Assembly (NCBI GenBank): GCA_002753305.1
Contig: PEAC01000010.1
Span: 1 to 56,048 of the forward strand
DNA from: Nitrospirae bacterium MYbin6
GTDB lineage: Bacteria; Nitrospirota; Thermodesulfovibrionia; Thermodesulfovibrionales; Magnetobacteriaceae
Length of the DNA: 56,048 bases
Direction of reading: 5' to 3'
A model generated the notes under the pieces. The model was not told the DNA's origin. It made no database searches and was given only the letters and a program-made list of their open reading frames with translations. Both the position numbers and the translations under genes were made by a program. Shown piece by piece: positions 1 to 8,667 of the stretch (its first letter is position 1; every line of letters starts with the position of its first letter).

Positions 1-875
1 CGGCCGACAACGTAGCGGCGGGAAGTGGTGAGCTTTCAGCCGGGGCTCAGCAACTCTCAGAAGGTGCAACCGAACAGGCGGCCTCCGTCGAGGAGACATC
101 GTCTTCCATGGAAGAGATGACATCGAACATAAGGCAGACCACGGACAACTCCAAGCAGACAGAGGCAATCTCGACAACGGCGGCAAAGGACGCCCTCGAA
201 AGCGGCAAGGCAGTCTCCGAGGCAGTTAACGCGATGAAAGAAATAGCCAGCAAGATATCAATCATAGAGGAAATAGCAAGGCAGACGAACTTACTGGCGC
301 TAAACGCGGCAATCGAGGCGGCCCGCGCCGGGGAGCACGGCAAGGGATTTGCGGTTGTGGCCTCAGAGGTGAGAAAACTTGCAGAACGCAGCCAGAAGGC
401 AGCCGGTGAGATAAGCGAACTCTCAGCCTCAAGCGTAAGCATTGCCGAACAGGCCGGCACGATGCTGAATAAATTAGTCCCCGACATAAGAAAGACGGCT
501 GATTTGGTACAGGAGATAACCGCGGCCAGTAACGAACAAAACACCGGAGCGGAACAGATCAATAAGGCGATTCAGCAGCTTGACCAGGTAATCCAGCAAA
601 ATGCCTCGGCAGCCGAGGAGATGGCCTCCACCAGTGAGGAGCTGTCGTCGCAGTCTGAGCAGTTGCAAAACACAATAGCCTTCTTTAAAACCGGCGCCGA
701 GGGCGCCGCAACAAGGTTTCAGGCAAAGGCGGCAAAGCGTAAACCCGCTGCCGCAATAGCACACACAGATGTCCATAGTAAACCAAAGACGCACACACCG
801 GCGCCAACCAGAGGCAGGGTGCTTAATTTAGAAGATAAAAGCCATACAGACGACAGCGAATTTGAAAAGTATTAA
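1..875 (+). CDS. methyl-accepting chemotaxis protein, C-terminal part (5' cut by window edge)
   Basis: Only the cytoplasmic signalling domain is inside the window; the frame is open from the first bases, so the sensor and membrane segments lie upstream. The hairpin tip that contacts CheA and CheW is clear ([20 protein letters not shown], near residues 80-110 of the visible part), flanked by the long heptad coiled coil typical of MCPs. After the coiled coil comes a basic, Ala/Lys/Pro-rich linker and an acidic end, EFEKY; no NWETF-type CheR/CheB tether is visible. cheW follows after 14 bases, and cheV and an HPt gene come next, so this receptor probably works with those proteins. Family assignment is certain; the ligand cannot be guessed. 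Confidence 0.95.
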   Translation, partial: ADNVAAGSGELSAGAQQLSEGATEQAASVEETSSSMEEMTSNIRQTTDNSKQTEAISTTAAKDALESGKAVSEAVNAMKEIASKISIIEEIARQTNLLALNAAIEAARAGEHGKGFAVVASEVRKLAERSQKAAGEISELSASSVSIAEQAGTMLNKLVPDIRKTADLVQEITAASNEQNTGAEQINKAIQQLDQVIQQNASAAEEMASTSEELSSQSEQLQNTIAFFKTGAEGAATRFQAKAAKRKPAAAIAHTDVHSKPKTHTPAPTRGRVLNLEDKSHTDDSEFEKY

Positions 876-889
876 AATGGGGGTGTGAC

Positions 890-1414
890 ATGGCTGTTGC
901 CGGAATAACTGAGACAACGCAGTACCTGACGTTTGTGCTTGACGAGGAGACCTTCGCGGTAGACATATCGAAGGTCAGAGAGGTGCTTGAGTATACGGCA
1001 GTAACAAAGGTTCCGCAGATGCCGTCGTACATGAACGGGGTCATAAATATACGCGGAAGTGTTGTGCCTGTGGTTGATTTAAGGGCGAAATTTGGCATGG
1101 GTGGGTTTGAAAAGACCGTGAACACATGTGTCATAATCGTCGAGGTAATGGTTTCTCAGATGCAAACTGTGCTTGGGGCCGTGGTGGACTCCGTCCAGGA
1201 GGTCATGGAGCTGGAGGCGGATAAAATAGAGCCTGCGCCAAGCATCGGCACGACACTTGATACGAACTTTATCAAGGGAATGGGCAAGCGTGACGAGCAC
1301 TTCACCATAATCCTGGATATAGACAAGGTGTTTTCATCTGACGAAATGGCCTCCATGCAGGGTACGGGCGGCCGTGAGGGAGCGGCCGTAGAATTAGATA
1401 TGGCAGCGGTCTGA
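890..1414 (+). CDS. cheW: chemotaxis coupling protein CheW
   Basis: A 174-residue CheW adaptor, which bridges receptors and the CheA kinase. The fold is recognisable from the opening QYLTFVLDEETFAVDISKVREVLEY, read here as LTFVLDEETFAVDI then KVREVLEY, and from the central MNGVINIRGSVVPVVDLR and the later VVDSVQEVMEL. A G-rich Shine-Dalgarno run (TGGGGG) precedes the ATG. It lies 14 bases after the MCP gene and its stop overlaps the cheV start by one base (ATGA-type junction), so the three genes are almost certainly one transcript with translational coupling. The last 20 residues are a variable, Gly/Ala-rich tail of no known role. Confidence 0.95.
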   Translation: MAVAGITETTQYLTFVLDEETFAVDISKVREVLEYTAVTKVPQMPSYMNGVINIRGSVVPVVDLRAKFGMGGFEKTVNTCVIIVEVMVSQMQTVLGAVVDSVQEVMELEADKIEPAPSIGTTLDTNFIKGMGKRDEHFTIILDIDKVFSSDEMASMQGTGGREGAAVELDMAAV

Positions 1415-2382
1415 TGAACGACCTGAACATTATAGACCAGATTAAGTCTCAGATCCTGCTCGATACGGGAACAAACGAGTTCGAGGTACTGGAGTTCTAT
1501 ATTGACGAGAACAGTGAATCCGGTGATAGGAAGGCAGAGCATCGTTATTTCGGGATGAACGTAGCCAAGGTTATGGAGGTAATAGAGGCCCCGAAGATAG
1601 AGCCGAAGTCTCACTCTCAGGATCCATGCTTTATGGGGACCATCCCGCTGCGCAGCCACATAGTGCCGATAATAGATTTAAGCGTATGGTTGAAGATAAA
1701 TCGGCTGAAAAATGACTATGAAAATGTGATTATCACAGAGTTCAGCCGCTCCGTACAGGGTTTTATCGTATCCGGAGTAACGGAGATTCACAGGTTTTTG
1801 TGGAAGGACGTAATCCCTCCAAACGAATATATCAACCGGTTGGGAACGAACGTCATCATAGGGACGCTGATAAAGGACGACCACTTTATTCAGCTCCTTG
1901 ACCTTGAGCAGATAATCTCGGTGCTTAATCCAGAATCTGCAGACCAAAGGTGGCAGACTACGGTAAAGGCGCAGAAGGACTATATGGCATTGGTTGCCGA
2001 GGACTCGCCGACTATCCGGTTGATGCTGAAAAAGAATCTGGAGTTAGCGAACTTCAGGACGAACATAGTCAACACAGGAGAGGATGCCCTTAACTGGTTA
2101 AAGAAGACGCAGGAGCAGGCAGCGAAAGAAGGTAAGGGCATAGGGGATTTCGTCGACATAGTCATAGCTGACATAGAAATGCCGAAACTGGACGGCTTTA
2201 CGCTGACCAAGAGAATCAAAGAGGATAAGGCCCTTCAGAAACTCCCCGTCATCTTGTATTCGTCGATAATAACGGATGATCTTATTCATAAGGGTAAATC
2301 TGTCGGTGCGGACTGCCAGGTATGTAAGCCGGATATGGACAAAATGGCCGAGTTTGCCATCCAGCTTATAGAAAAACCATAG
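1414..2382 (+). CDS. cheV: CheV: CheW-like domain fused to a receiver domain
   Basis: 322 residues in two parts. Residues about 20-175 are CheW-like (FGMNVAKVMEVIEAP, PLRSHIVPIIDLSVWLK). Residues about 190-320 are a receiver with the acidic pocket in ALVAEDSPTIRLML, the phosphoacceptor Asp in IVIADIEMPKLDG and the conserved Lys replaced by position in CKPDM near the end. CheV proteins couple receptors to CheA and, once phosphorylated, modulate adaptation. Its ATG overlaps the cheW stop (TGATG), consistent with coupled translation. The window contains no cheA, cheR or cheB, so the rest of the pathway must be elsewhere. Confidence 0.93.
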   Translation: MNDLNIIDQIKSQILLDTGTNEFEVLEFYIDENSESGDRKAEHRYFGMNVAKVMEVIEAPKIEPKSHSQDPCFMGTIPLRSHIVPIIDLSVWLKINRLKNDYENVIITEFSRSVQGFIVSGVTEIHRFLWKDVIPPNEYINRLGTNVIIGTLIKDDHFIQLLDLEQIISVLNPESADQRWQTTVKAQKDYMALVAEDSPTIRLMLKKNLELANFRTNIVNTGEDALNWLKKTQEQAAKEGKGIGDFVDIVIADIEMPKLDGFTLTKRIKEDKALQKLPVILYSSIITDDLIHKGKSVGADCQVCKPDMDKMAEFAIQLIEKP

Positions 2383-2390
2383 ACGCAATA

Positions 2391-2440
2391 ATGTTTGAGA
2401 AACGGATTCCCAAAATACGCCGGGGGTTGCCAACCCCTTG
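2391..2440 (+). promoter_or_regulatory. short overlapping ORF and hairpin before the HPt gene
   Basis: Two features coincide here. A 16-codon frame (ATG 2391, peptide MFEKRIPKIRRGLPTP, stop TGA 2439-2441) ends on the TTG start of the HPt gene. Inside it, GGGGTTG-C-CAACCCC (2423-2437) is a perfect 7-bp inverted repeat ending directly before that TTG. No ordinary Shine-Dalgarno is visible for the HPt gene. The arrangement would allow translation of the small frame to open the hairpin, but the inverted repeat could equally be a relic of a dispersed element. No experimental precedent is claimed. Confidence 0.3.
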
Positions 2441-2842
2441 AATTTTCAAGACGACTCCGATGTATTAGCGTCATTTATTGCGGAGACGGCAGAGCGTTTA
2501 GGCAACATAGAGGTAACAATCCTGCGCCTCAAAGAAAGGCCTGAGGCGTATGGCGAATCAATACACATAATCTTCCGGGACGCGCATTCCGTTAAGGCCG
2601 CGGCCAACCTCCTGAAGTTCAGAAACATTGAGAAGCTATCGCACAATCTGGAAAATATCCTGCATACATTCCGCGAGAAGAGAGTCCTCCCTGATGACGG
2701 CACAATAAATATACTCCTTGAGGCAATAGATAAAATGAGGGATCTTATAGCCGACATAAGAAGGAGCGACTCCAAAAACGTAACGCTCCAGATTGCAAAG
2801 CTGCAGGATTTATATGAGCGCCTGAACAAACAAAGGGTGTAG
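2438..2842 (+). CDS. HPt (histidine phosphotransfer) domain protein
   Basis: A 134-residue, all-helical protein resembling the N-terminal P1 domain of CheA: the phosphorylatable His is in FRDAHSVKAAANLL (the usual HSIKG motif, with Ala for Gly), followed by NIEKLSHNLENIL. No kinase, dimerisation or CheW-like part follows, so this is a stand-alone phosphorelay module. The only in-frame start after the upstream stop (2396-2398) is TTG at 2438, so the start is unusual but forced. It sits 55 bases after cheV in the same direction and may receive phosphate from a kinase encoded outside the window. A C-terminal extension of about 40 residues is predicted coiled coil. Confidence 0.8.
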   Translation: MNFQDDSDVLASFIAETAERLGNIEVTILRLKERPEAYGESIHIIFRDAHSVKAAANLLKFRNIEKLSHNLENILHTFREKRVLPDDGTINILLEAIDKMRDLIADIRRSDSKNVTLQIAKLQDLYERLNKQRV

Positions 2843-2852
2843 CAAGGGTGGG

Positions 2853-3986
2853 TTAGTTAATTCCAACGCCGGCCATTTTCATTTCGTTAACCAGGGCCTC
2901 GGCGGCCGACTCATGCCCGTGGGCGTTCCAGTGCCAGTCATAAGGGGATTCGTAGTGTGTGCGCGTGGCCTTGTAGAGCCTGGCGAACTCTCCGGTCAGG
3001 TCGACGCAGTTAAACTTATGTGCTAAACATGTCTCCATGAAGAGCCTGTTAAGCCATATGACGCTGCTGTTGTCCAGCGTCCCTGCATATATATCCGCAC
3101 GTGGGGCGTCCATAATGAAAAAGACCTTCTTCTCAGGGTTTTCCTCTTTAATCCTGCCCATCAGATAATTGGCAGCCTTGTAGAGCCGTGGCTTCAGGTC
3201 AGCAAGCCTGAGCACGTCTACGTTGGCGTTATAGAACTTCCCCGTCCCGCCGGTAAATATTTTATTATATATGGGCAGCGACGAGATGCTTCTCTTAAGG
3301 GCCAGATTTACCCAAAGGTATCTCATCAGGGCGCTGTGTTCAAATATGAACTTCTTAAACAGGGTCTTGTTTCTCGAAGCCATGGCGGGTTTCGTGGCCT
3401 CGGTAAAGCCTGCAGTGCCCTCTTCAAGACACATAAAGCCGCTCATCAGAATCATCTGGCACAGGGATTCGTCAAAGTCGTTATGGACGATGTTGAACAC
3501 GAGAATATCGGGATTAAAGCGCCTGTTTACGTATCTGGCCATCTGAAGGTACTGGCTTAAGGGTGCGCCGTTTACACCGAAGCTATAGATGTCGAACTGG
3601 CCATTGAGTTTTTCTTTTAGTTTTGAGGCCATAGTATCTTTCATGTCAACCTGGAGGGCCTCGACAAAGGAGTCGCCGATGACGGCAATCAGGGGTTTAG
3701 CGTGCTCAGTGGAATAGTCGATATCGCTTCTGAAGCCTTCGTTGTTGATGTGCCAGGGGACGCGCAACTGTGCCAGATTCCCTGCGGTGAAGAGGCCCTC
3801 ACGTCCCTCACGGCTGTCAAACCTGCTGATATTGTCCGTAGTATCATAGTAGGCAAGAGGGGACTTGGAGGCGGGAATAAAGTAGCGAAAGACGATCTCC
3901 ATGGCAATCAAAAGCAACACTGCCACGGGCAGCGTTATTAAGAGTATATTTTTGATGACACGTTTAATCCAGCCAAATATTGCCAT
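2853..3986 (-). CDS. membrane-anchored SGNH/GDSL hydrolase-like protein
   Basis: 377 residues from the ATG at 3986 (an in-frame TTG at 4007 would add seven). One N-terminal membrane segment (ILLITLPVAVLLLIAMEIVF) anchors a periplasmic or extracytoplasmic domain. SGNH blocks are visible: IAVIGDSFVEALQV with the nucleophile Ser, GVNGAPLSQY (Gly block), IVHNDFDE (Asn block) and, near the end, YDWHWNAHGHESAAEAL giving the Asp and His of a DxH block. Relatives include GDSL esterases and the AlgJ/AlgX-type acetyl-transfer proteins of polysaccharide modification; which one applies cannot be decided. It is transcribed convergently with the chemotaxis genes and divergently from the lipid A operon. Confidence 0.75.
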   Translation of the reverse strand: MAIFGWIKRVIKNILLITLPVAVLLLIAMEIVFRYFIPASKSPLAYYDTTDNISRFDSREGREGLFTAGNLAQLRVPWHINNEGFRSDIDYSTEHAKPLIAVIGDSFVEALQVDMKDTMASKLKEKLNGQFDIYSFGVNGAPLSQYLQMARYVNRRFNPDILVFNIVHNDFDESLCQMILMSGFMCLEEGTAGFTEATKPAMASRNKTLFKKFIFEHSALMRYLWVNLALKRSISSLPIYNKIFTGGTGKFYNANVDVLRLADLKPRLYKAANYLMGRIKEENPEKKVFFIMDAPRADIYAGTLDNSSVIWLNRLFMETCLAHKFNCVDLTGEFARLYKATRTHYESPYDWHWNAHGHESAAEALVNEMKMAGVGIN

Positions 3987-4085
3987 ATGGTATTGTAGAT
4001 TTTCCAAGCAAATAAATCAATCGACAAGATAGTGAACACACTTATATATTATTCATGTATATTTCGTTTTTCGGTCCATTTCATT

Positions 4086-4091
4086 TATAAT
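4086..4091 (+). promoter_or_regulatory. candidate -10 element for the gnnA-lpxB-waaA operon
   Basis: A perfect TATAAT lies 45 bases upstream of the gnnA-like ATG in the AT-rich divergent region between 3987 and 4136. The -35 region (around 4062-4068, TTTCGTT) is weak. This is the only intergenic space before the four tightly packed genes, so the operon promoter is expected here. Confidence 0.3.
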
Positions 4092-4136
4092 AGCGTCAGA
4101 TATGAGAAAACCATGTAAGCGTAACCGGCCTGAACG

Positions 4137-5099
4137 ATGCCAGACTTAGAGGTAAAAGGGCCTCTTCGTGTAGGTCTCATTGGGGTCGGATACTTCGGTA
4201 AACACCACGGGCGTATCGTCTCGGAATTGGATGAGGCCGTACTGGCGGCAGTATGCGATACGGACTGGTCCATGGCTGAGGCAACGGCAACAAAGTATAA
4301 CTGCCAGGCCTTCACCAGCGTTGATAAAGCGTTGCCCCTTGCGGACGCCTTTATTATAGCAACCCCCACGCAGACGCATACTGAGATAGCCATGAAGTGC
4401 CTGAGGGCCGGCAAACATGTGTTCGTCGAAAAACCCATAACCGACGGCGTTGACGAGGCCGGCCAGTTGATAGACGAGGCCAATAAGCGCAACCTGATTC
4501 TTCAAGTCGGACATGTGGAGAGGTTTAACGCTGGCTTCAGGGGTCTGTCCGCCTTGCTGAAATCCCCTGCATATATTGAGGCACAACGCCTGTCTCCGCT
4601 TATCGAGCGGGCGGCAGGCATCGACGTTACCCTTGATCTGATGATTCATGATATAGACATCGTGCTTTCCATTGCCAACTCACCGGTCATATCGATACAC
4701 GCCGCGGGGGCCAGTGTCCTGACCCGCCGCATCGACGTGGCGAAGGCGTGGATTGAGTTTGAAAGCGGCCTGAAGGCATTTTTATACGCCGGCAGGTTAT
4801 CCGCTGATAAGCGGCGCACTTTAACGGTATCCCAGAGAAACGAGCTGCTGTCCCTGGATTACCAGAGCGGGGCGATAACAAAATACGTGAGCAACGGGAC
4901 AAAGATAGACGCAACACCACTGAATGAACCGCCTGAGGCCGAGCCTTTGAAAGAAGAACTCCGCAGCTTTATACAGAGCGTAATGACTGGGAAAAAGCCT
5001 CTGGTCAGTGGAGAGTGTGGGAGAAGGGCTTTGAGCCTTGCCCTAAGTATCGGAAATATAATAAGGGAGAGCGTAACTTTCCACAGTGTGATGATATGA
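4137..5099 (+). CDS. gnnA: Gfo/Idh/MocA oxidoreductase, probable UDP-GlcNAc 3-dehydrogenase (GnnA-like)
   Basis: 320 residues with an N-terminal NAD-binding Rossmann fold (VGLIGVGYFGKHHG) and the family motif GKHVFVEKPITD, whose Lys is the conserved EKP lysine. GnnA oxidises the 3-hydroxyl of UDP-GlcNAc so that GnnB can aminate it, giving the 2,3-diamino sugar of amide-linked lipid A, as known from Acidithiobacillus ferrooxidans and Leptospira. The identification rests on context: the next gene is a sugar aminotransferase and the third is lpxB, close to the published lpxA-gnnA-gnnB-lpxB layout. An in-frame stop lies just upstream, so ATG 4137 is the first possible start. A role in another amino-sugar pathway (WbpB/WbpE type) is the main alternative. 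Confidence 0.75.
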   Translation: MPDLEVKGPLRVGLIGVGYFGKHHGRIVSELDEAVLAAVCDTDWSMAEATATKYNCQAFTSVDKALPLADAFIIATPTQTHTEIAMKCLRAGKHVFVEKPITDGVDEAGQLIDEANKRNLILQVGHVERFNAGFRGLSALLKSPAYIEAQRLSPLIERAAGIDVTLDLMIHDIDIVLSIANSPVISIHAAGASVLTRRIDVAKAWIEFESGLKAFLYAGRLSADKRRTLTVSQRNELLSLDYQSGAITKYVSNGTKIDATPLNEPPEAEPLKEELRSFIQSVMTGKKPLVSGECGRRALSLALSIGNIIRESVTFHSVMI

Positions 5100-6187
5100 T
5101 ACCGATGTTGGATTTAAAAAAGGAGTTCCTCGATATTGAGGAAGAGGTAATCAGTACGGTAATTGAAGTACTAAAGGGTACGAAATATGTCTTAGGCCCT
5201 CATGTTGAGGCATTTGAGAAGCAACTGGCGCAGTATCATGGCCTGTCTTATGGCGCTGGTGTGGGTTCTGGAACGGGGGCGCTTTTTTTAAGCCTCGCGT
5301 CGCTTCCAATTTCAAAGGGTGATGAGATCATTACAACGCCGTTTACTTTTTTTGCCACAGTTGAGAGCATCCTCTATGTTGGCGCCAAGCCGGTCTTTGT
5401 CGATATCGACACAAAGACACTAAACATCGACATTGGCCTGATCGAACAGAAGATTACCAAAAAGACGAAGGCAATCCTGCCGGTGCATCTGTTCGGGCTG
5501 CCCTGCGATATGAAACGTATCATGGAGCTGGCAAAGAAGTATAATCTCTATGTAGTTGAGGACTGCGCGCAGTCGTTTGGTTCATTGATAAATGGAAGGC
5601 TCACCGGCACGTTTGGCGATGCCGGGTGCTTTAGTTTTTATCCGAGTAAGAACCTTGGCTGCTACGGCGACGGAGGGGCGGTTGTTACGAACAATCAGCA
5701 GATGTATGAAAATATCCTGGCCCTCAGGAATCACGGCTCAAGGGGTAATTACATTCACAGCGTAATCGGCTTTAACAGCAGGCTTGATGAAATCCAGGCG
5801 GCAATACTGTCGATTAAACTTAACAAGGTCGAGCGAAACAATGCCATGAGAAGAAAAAGCGCGGCCCTCTATACGTCCCTGTTAAGCAGCACTGTGATGT
5901 GCCCCAATATTCCCGAAGGATATACAAGCAACTACCACCAATACACAATACGCTCTGCACATAGAGATAAAATAAAGGAAGCCCTCCACAAGGCAAACAT
6001 CTCTTCAGTAGTCTATTACCCCGTACCGATGCACCTGCAAAAACCTATTGAGCAGTTTGGTTTTAAGAAAGGGGATTTCCCGGTTGCCGAGACTGCCGCC
6101 GCGCAGGTGTTGTCGCTGCCGGTGTATCCCGGCCTTTCTAATGAGGACATTGAGAGGATTGCCGAAGTTATAAAGAAATGCCTGTAA
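5096..6187 (+). CDS. gnnB: DegT/DnrJ/EryC1 aminotransferase, probable GnnB
   Basis: 363 residues from the ATG at 5096, which overlaps the gnnA stop (ATGA); a longer frame from 5015 would overlap gnnA by 85 bases and has no family support before IPMLDLKKEF. PLP-binding residues are visible: Asp156 and Gln159 in VVEDCAQSFG, and the Schiff-base Lys185 in FSFYPSKNLGCYGDGG. The reaction expected is transfer of an amino group from glutamate to 3-keto-UDP-GlcNAc. The last ten bases overlap lpxB. The start overlap, end overlap and shared direction argue that the product acts in the same pathway as LpxB. Confidence is high for the family and moderate for the substrate. Confidence 0.78.
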   Translation: MIPMLDLKKEFLDIEEEVISTVIEVLKGTKYVLGPHVEAFEKQLAQYHGLSYGAGVGSGTGALFLSLASLPISKGDEIITTPFTFFATVESILYVGAKPVFVDIDTKTLNIDIGLIEQKITKKTKAILPVHLFGLPCDMKRIMELAKKYNLYVVEDCAQSFGSLINGRLTGTFGDAGCFSFYPSKNLGCYGDGGAVVTNNQQMYENILALRNHGSRGNYIHSVIGFNSRLDEIQAAILSIKLNKVERNNAMRRKSAALYTSLLSSTVMCPNIPEGYTSNYHQYTIRSAHRDKIKEALHKANISSVVYYPVPMHLQKPIEQFGFKKGDFPVAETAAAQVLSLPVYPGLSNEDIERIAEVIKKCL

Positions 6188-7311
6188 GGGTGATGATAAT
6201 TGCCGGGGAATCCTCTGGCGAGCTGTATGGGGCGATGCTTGCCAGGAGATTAAAGAAGCTGTGGCCCGGGGTGATGCTCCTGGGCATAGGCGGAGATAAG
6301 ATGCAGGATGCCGGAGTAGAGCTTCTAAGCAGAATCAACAGTGCTTTTGGCGGTGTCGGGGCACTGTCTTCGGTCAGGCACCTGATAGCCTCATACAAAA
6401 AAATCAAAGAAGTCTTTAAGACCATTCGGGTTGATGCCGTAGTGCTGATAGATTTCCCGGATTTTAATCTGAAGGTGGCAAAGGCCGCAAAAAAAAACGG
6501 TATTAAGGTTCTCTACTACGTAAGTCCGCAGGTGTGGGCATGGCGAATGGGCAGGATAAAGAAAATCGCGCGCCGCAGCGACGTAATAGCCGCCATACTC
6601 CCTTTTGAGCCGGAAATCTACGCAAAGGAAAACGTATACTGCGAGTTCGTCGGGCACCCCATCGTAGAGGAACTACGGACCCATAACCTGGACAACGACG
6701 CACTCAGAGAGGAGTTTTCCATCGACGCGGCACGCCCCGTAGTTGGAATCCTGCCGGGGAGCAGGCACGGCGAGCTAAACAGGCACCTGCCCGTGCTGAC
6801 AGACACCATAAAGATATTGAAGACGCGACACCCGGAGTTTCAGTACCTGATGCCCCTGGCGCCGAATCTGGCCCTCGGCACGTTTGGCTCAATGTTTGAG
6901 GAGCTAACCGCTCTGAATGTAAAGATCGTCGATGGACGCGCGGTTGAGGTACTCTCAATATGTGATTTCGCCGTTGTTAAGTCCGGGACTGCGGCCTTTC
7001 AGGCGGCGCTGATGGGTGTGCCTCTTGTGGTAATATATAAAATGGCCTCACTGGACTATAACATTATAAAACGGCTTATTGAGGTTAAGTACATAAACCT
7101 TGTTAATCTGATATACGATGCCCCCATTATAAAGGAGCTGATACAGGAAAAGGCCGTCCCTGAGGCCATCGCCGGTGAGTTGATAAAGCTCTGTGAGGAT
7201 GAACAATTAAGAAAGGAAACGCTCGAGAAGTTCAGGCGACTGAGGGAGATATTTGACCGGAAGAATCCCACGAACCGGGTTGCCGAGCTGATTGCCGAGC
7301 TTACGGCATAA
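6178..7311 (+). CDS. lpxB: lipid-A-disaccharide synthase
   Basis: 377 residues, the normal LpxB length. LpxB joins lipid X to UDP-2,3-diacyl-glucosamine at the inner face of the cytoplasmic membrane. Diagnostic stretches are IIAGESSGELYGAMLARRLK at the start, GIGGDKMQDAGVELL, YYVSPQVWAWRMGRIKKI, PFEPEIY, FVGHPIVEEL, GILPGSRHGELNRHLP and VKSGTAAFQAALMGVPLVV. The start overlaps the end of gnnB by ten bases, and waaA follows after five. If the upstream pair is GnnA/GnnB, this enzyme would handle 3-amino substrates. No lpxA, lpxC, lpxD or lpxK is present in the window. Confidence 0.97.
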   Translation: MPVRVMIIAGESSGELYGAMLARRLKKLWPGVMLLGIGGDKMQDAGVELLSRINSAFGGVGALSSVRHLIASYKKIKEVFKTIRVDAVVLIDFPDFNLKVAKAAKKNGIKVLYYVSPQVWAWRMGRIKKIARRSDVIAAILPFEPEIYAKENVYCEFVGHPIVEELRTHNLDNDALREEFSIDAARPVVGILPGSRHGELNRHLPVLTDTIKILKTRHPEFQYLMPLAPNLALGTFGSMFEELTALNVKIVDGRAVEVLSICDFAVVKSGTAAFQAALMGVPLVVIYKMASLDYNIIKRLIEVKYINLVNLIYDAPIIKELIQEKAVPEAIAGELIKLCEDEQLRKETLEKFRRLREIFDRKNPTNRVAELIAELTA

Positions 7312-7316
7312 ACCCG

Positions 7317-8594
7317 ATGATGTTGTTTGTTTATCGTATATTATATTTTATAGCCCTGATAGTAATTGTCCCGCTTGAGTATTTTAAGAGGCCGAAGGAG
7401 TTAAGGGGGCGCTGGTTATCTGAGAGACTGGGAAGGTATCCATTTGTCTTTTTAAAAGAGGGGGCCTCGACAGAGATAAATCCCACGATATGGATTCACG
7501 CGGTATCGGTAGGGGAGGCCATAACGGCGGTATCACTGATACGCCGTGTTATTGAGGAGGTCTCACCGCACATTGTCCTCTCAACGGTAACCGACACCGG
7601 GCGGCAGACGGCGAAGGAAAAACTCCCTCAGGGGGTAAAGGTGGTCTATGTGCCGTTTGACACCCAATCGGCGGTAAGGCGGGCGATTAAGGCAGTCAAC
7701 CCTGGGGTGTTTGCCGTTATGGAGACGGAGTTATGGCCGTGCATTTTTAATGAGATGAACAAGCAAAATATCCCTGTAGTGATACTAAATGGCCGCATAT
7801 CGGAAAGGTCCTTTAAGGGTTACAGGAGAATACGTTTTTTTATGAAACTCGTCCTCTGTAACGTAACACTATTTGGGATGCAGAGCGATACATATTCACA
7901 GCGGATAATAGCGATGGGAGCTGACGGCTCGACTGTGAAGACGCTGGGGAATTTTAAATTTGACACCCCGCCCTCACCATCAATTCCCGCATGGGCGTTA
8001 AGGCTGCCTGGGCCGATGCTTGTAATTGGCAGTACGCACGAAAAGGAAGAGGCGATTATATTAGCTGCAGTAAAAAGGCTTAAGGCCGAAATCGGGGAAC
8101 TTTCGGTGGTCTTAGCCCCGCGGCATCCCAAGCGTTTTGACGAGGCCGCCACCGTGATGAACTCACTTGACATTCCATTCGTAAGAAGAAGCGAACTATC
8201 TGATACACAAGATACGGCCACCCTGCCCGCTTCCGTTGTCCTGCTGGATACAATAGGGGAGCTGGCGTCGGTTTACGGGGCAGCAGATGTGTGTATAATG
8301 GGCGGGAGTTTTGTGCCTAAGGGAGGACATAACCTGCTTGAGCCGGCCTATTGGGGAAAGCCCATAGTGTGCGGTCCACATATGGACAACTTTCCGATGG
8401 CGGGGGAATTTACAGCCGCCCATGCCGCCGTAACCATCAATGCGGCGGGGCTCTATGACACACTTTCTGAGCTGTTTTCAAACGAGTCAAAAAGGCATGA
8501 GATGGGCCATAATGCCCGTGAGCTATACGGAAAAAACTCCGGCGCTATCGACAACGCCATCAGGGAATTAAAAAAGATAACAGGCGTCCAATGA
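7317..8594 (+). CDS. waaA: 3-deoxy-D-manno-octulosonic acid (Kdo) transferase
   Basis: 425 residues, full length for WaaA/KdtA, a GT30 enzyme that transfers Kdo from CMP-Kdo onto lipid IVA. An N-terminal membrane anchor (YRILYFIALIVIVPLEYF) is followed by WIHAVSVGEAITAVSLI with the catalytic Glu of the SVGE motif, and later IGSTHEKEEAIIL, PRHPKRFDE and FVPKGGHNLLEPAYWGKPIV of the nucleotide-sugar domain. It is the last gene of the lipid A operon, five bases after lpxB. The CMP-Kdo it uses would come from kdsB and pyrG at 47-50 kb. The number of Kdo residues added cannot be told from sequence. Confidence 0.96.
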   Translation: MMLFVYRILYFIALIVIVPLEYFKRPKELRGRWLSERLGRYPFVFLKEGASTEINPTIWIHAVSVGEAITAVSLIRRVIEEVSPHIVLSTVTDTGRQTAKEKLPQGVKVVYVPFDTQSAVRRAIKAVNPGVFAVMETELWPCIFNEMNKQNIPVVILNGRISERSFKGYRRIRFFMKLVLCNVTLFGMQSDTYSQRIIAMGADGSTVKTLGNFKFDTPPSPSIPAWALRLPGPMLVIGSTHEKEEAIILAAVKRLKAEIGELSVVLAPRHPKRFDEAATVMNSLDIPFVRRSELSDTQDTATLPASVVLLDTIGELASVYGAADVCIMGGSFVPKGGHNLLEPAYWGKPIVCGPHMDNFPMAGEFTAAHAAVTINAAGLYDTLSELFSNESKRHEMGHNARELYGKNSGAIDNAIRELKKITGVQ

Positions 8595-8631
8595 GAAACG
8601 AAAATATCACAGCCCGCTTCTTTTTTCAGCA

Positions 8632-8661
8632 TCGACAAAACATCTGATTTGATGATATACT
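8632..8661 (+). promoter_or_regulatory. sigma70-type promoter before the Uma2 gene
   Basis: TCGACA (8632-8637) and TATACT (8656-8661) are separated by 18 bases. Transcription would begin at about 8668, the first base of the ATG, so the message may have no or almost no 5' leader. No Shine-Dalgarno is visible before the start, which agrees with that reading. Confidence 0.45.
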
Positions 8662-8667
8662 AAACCC

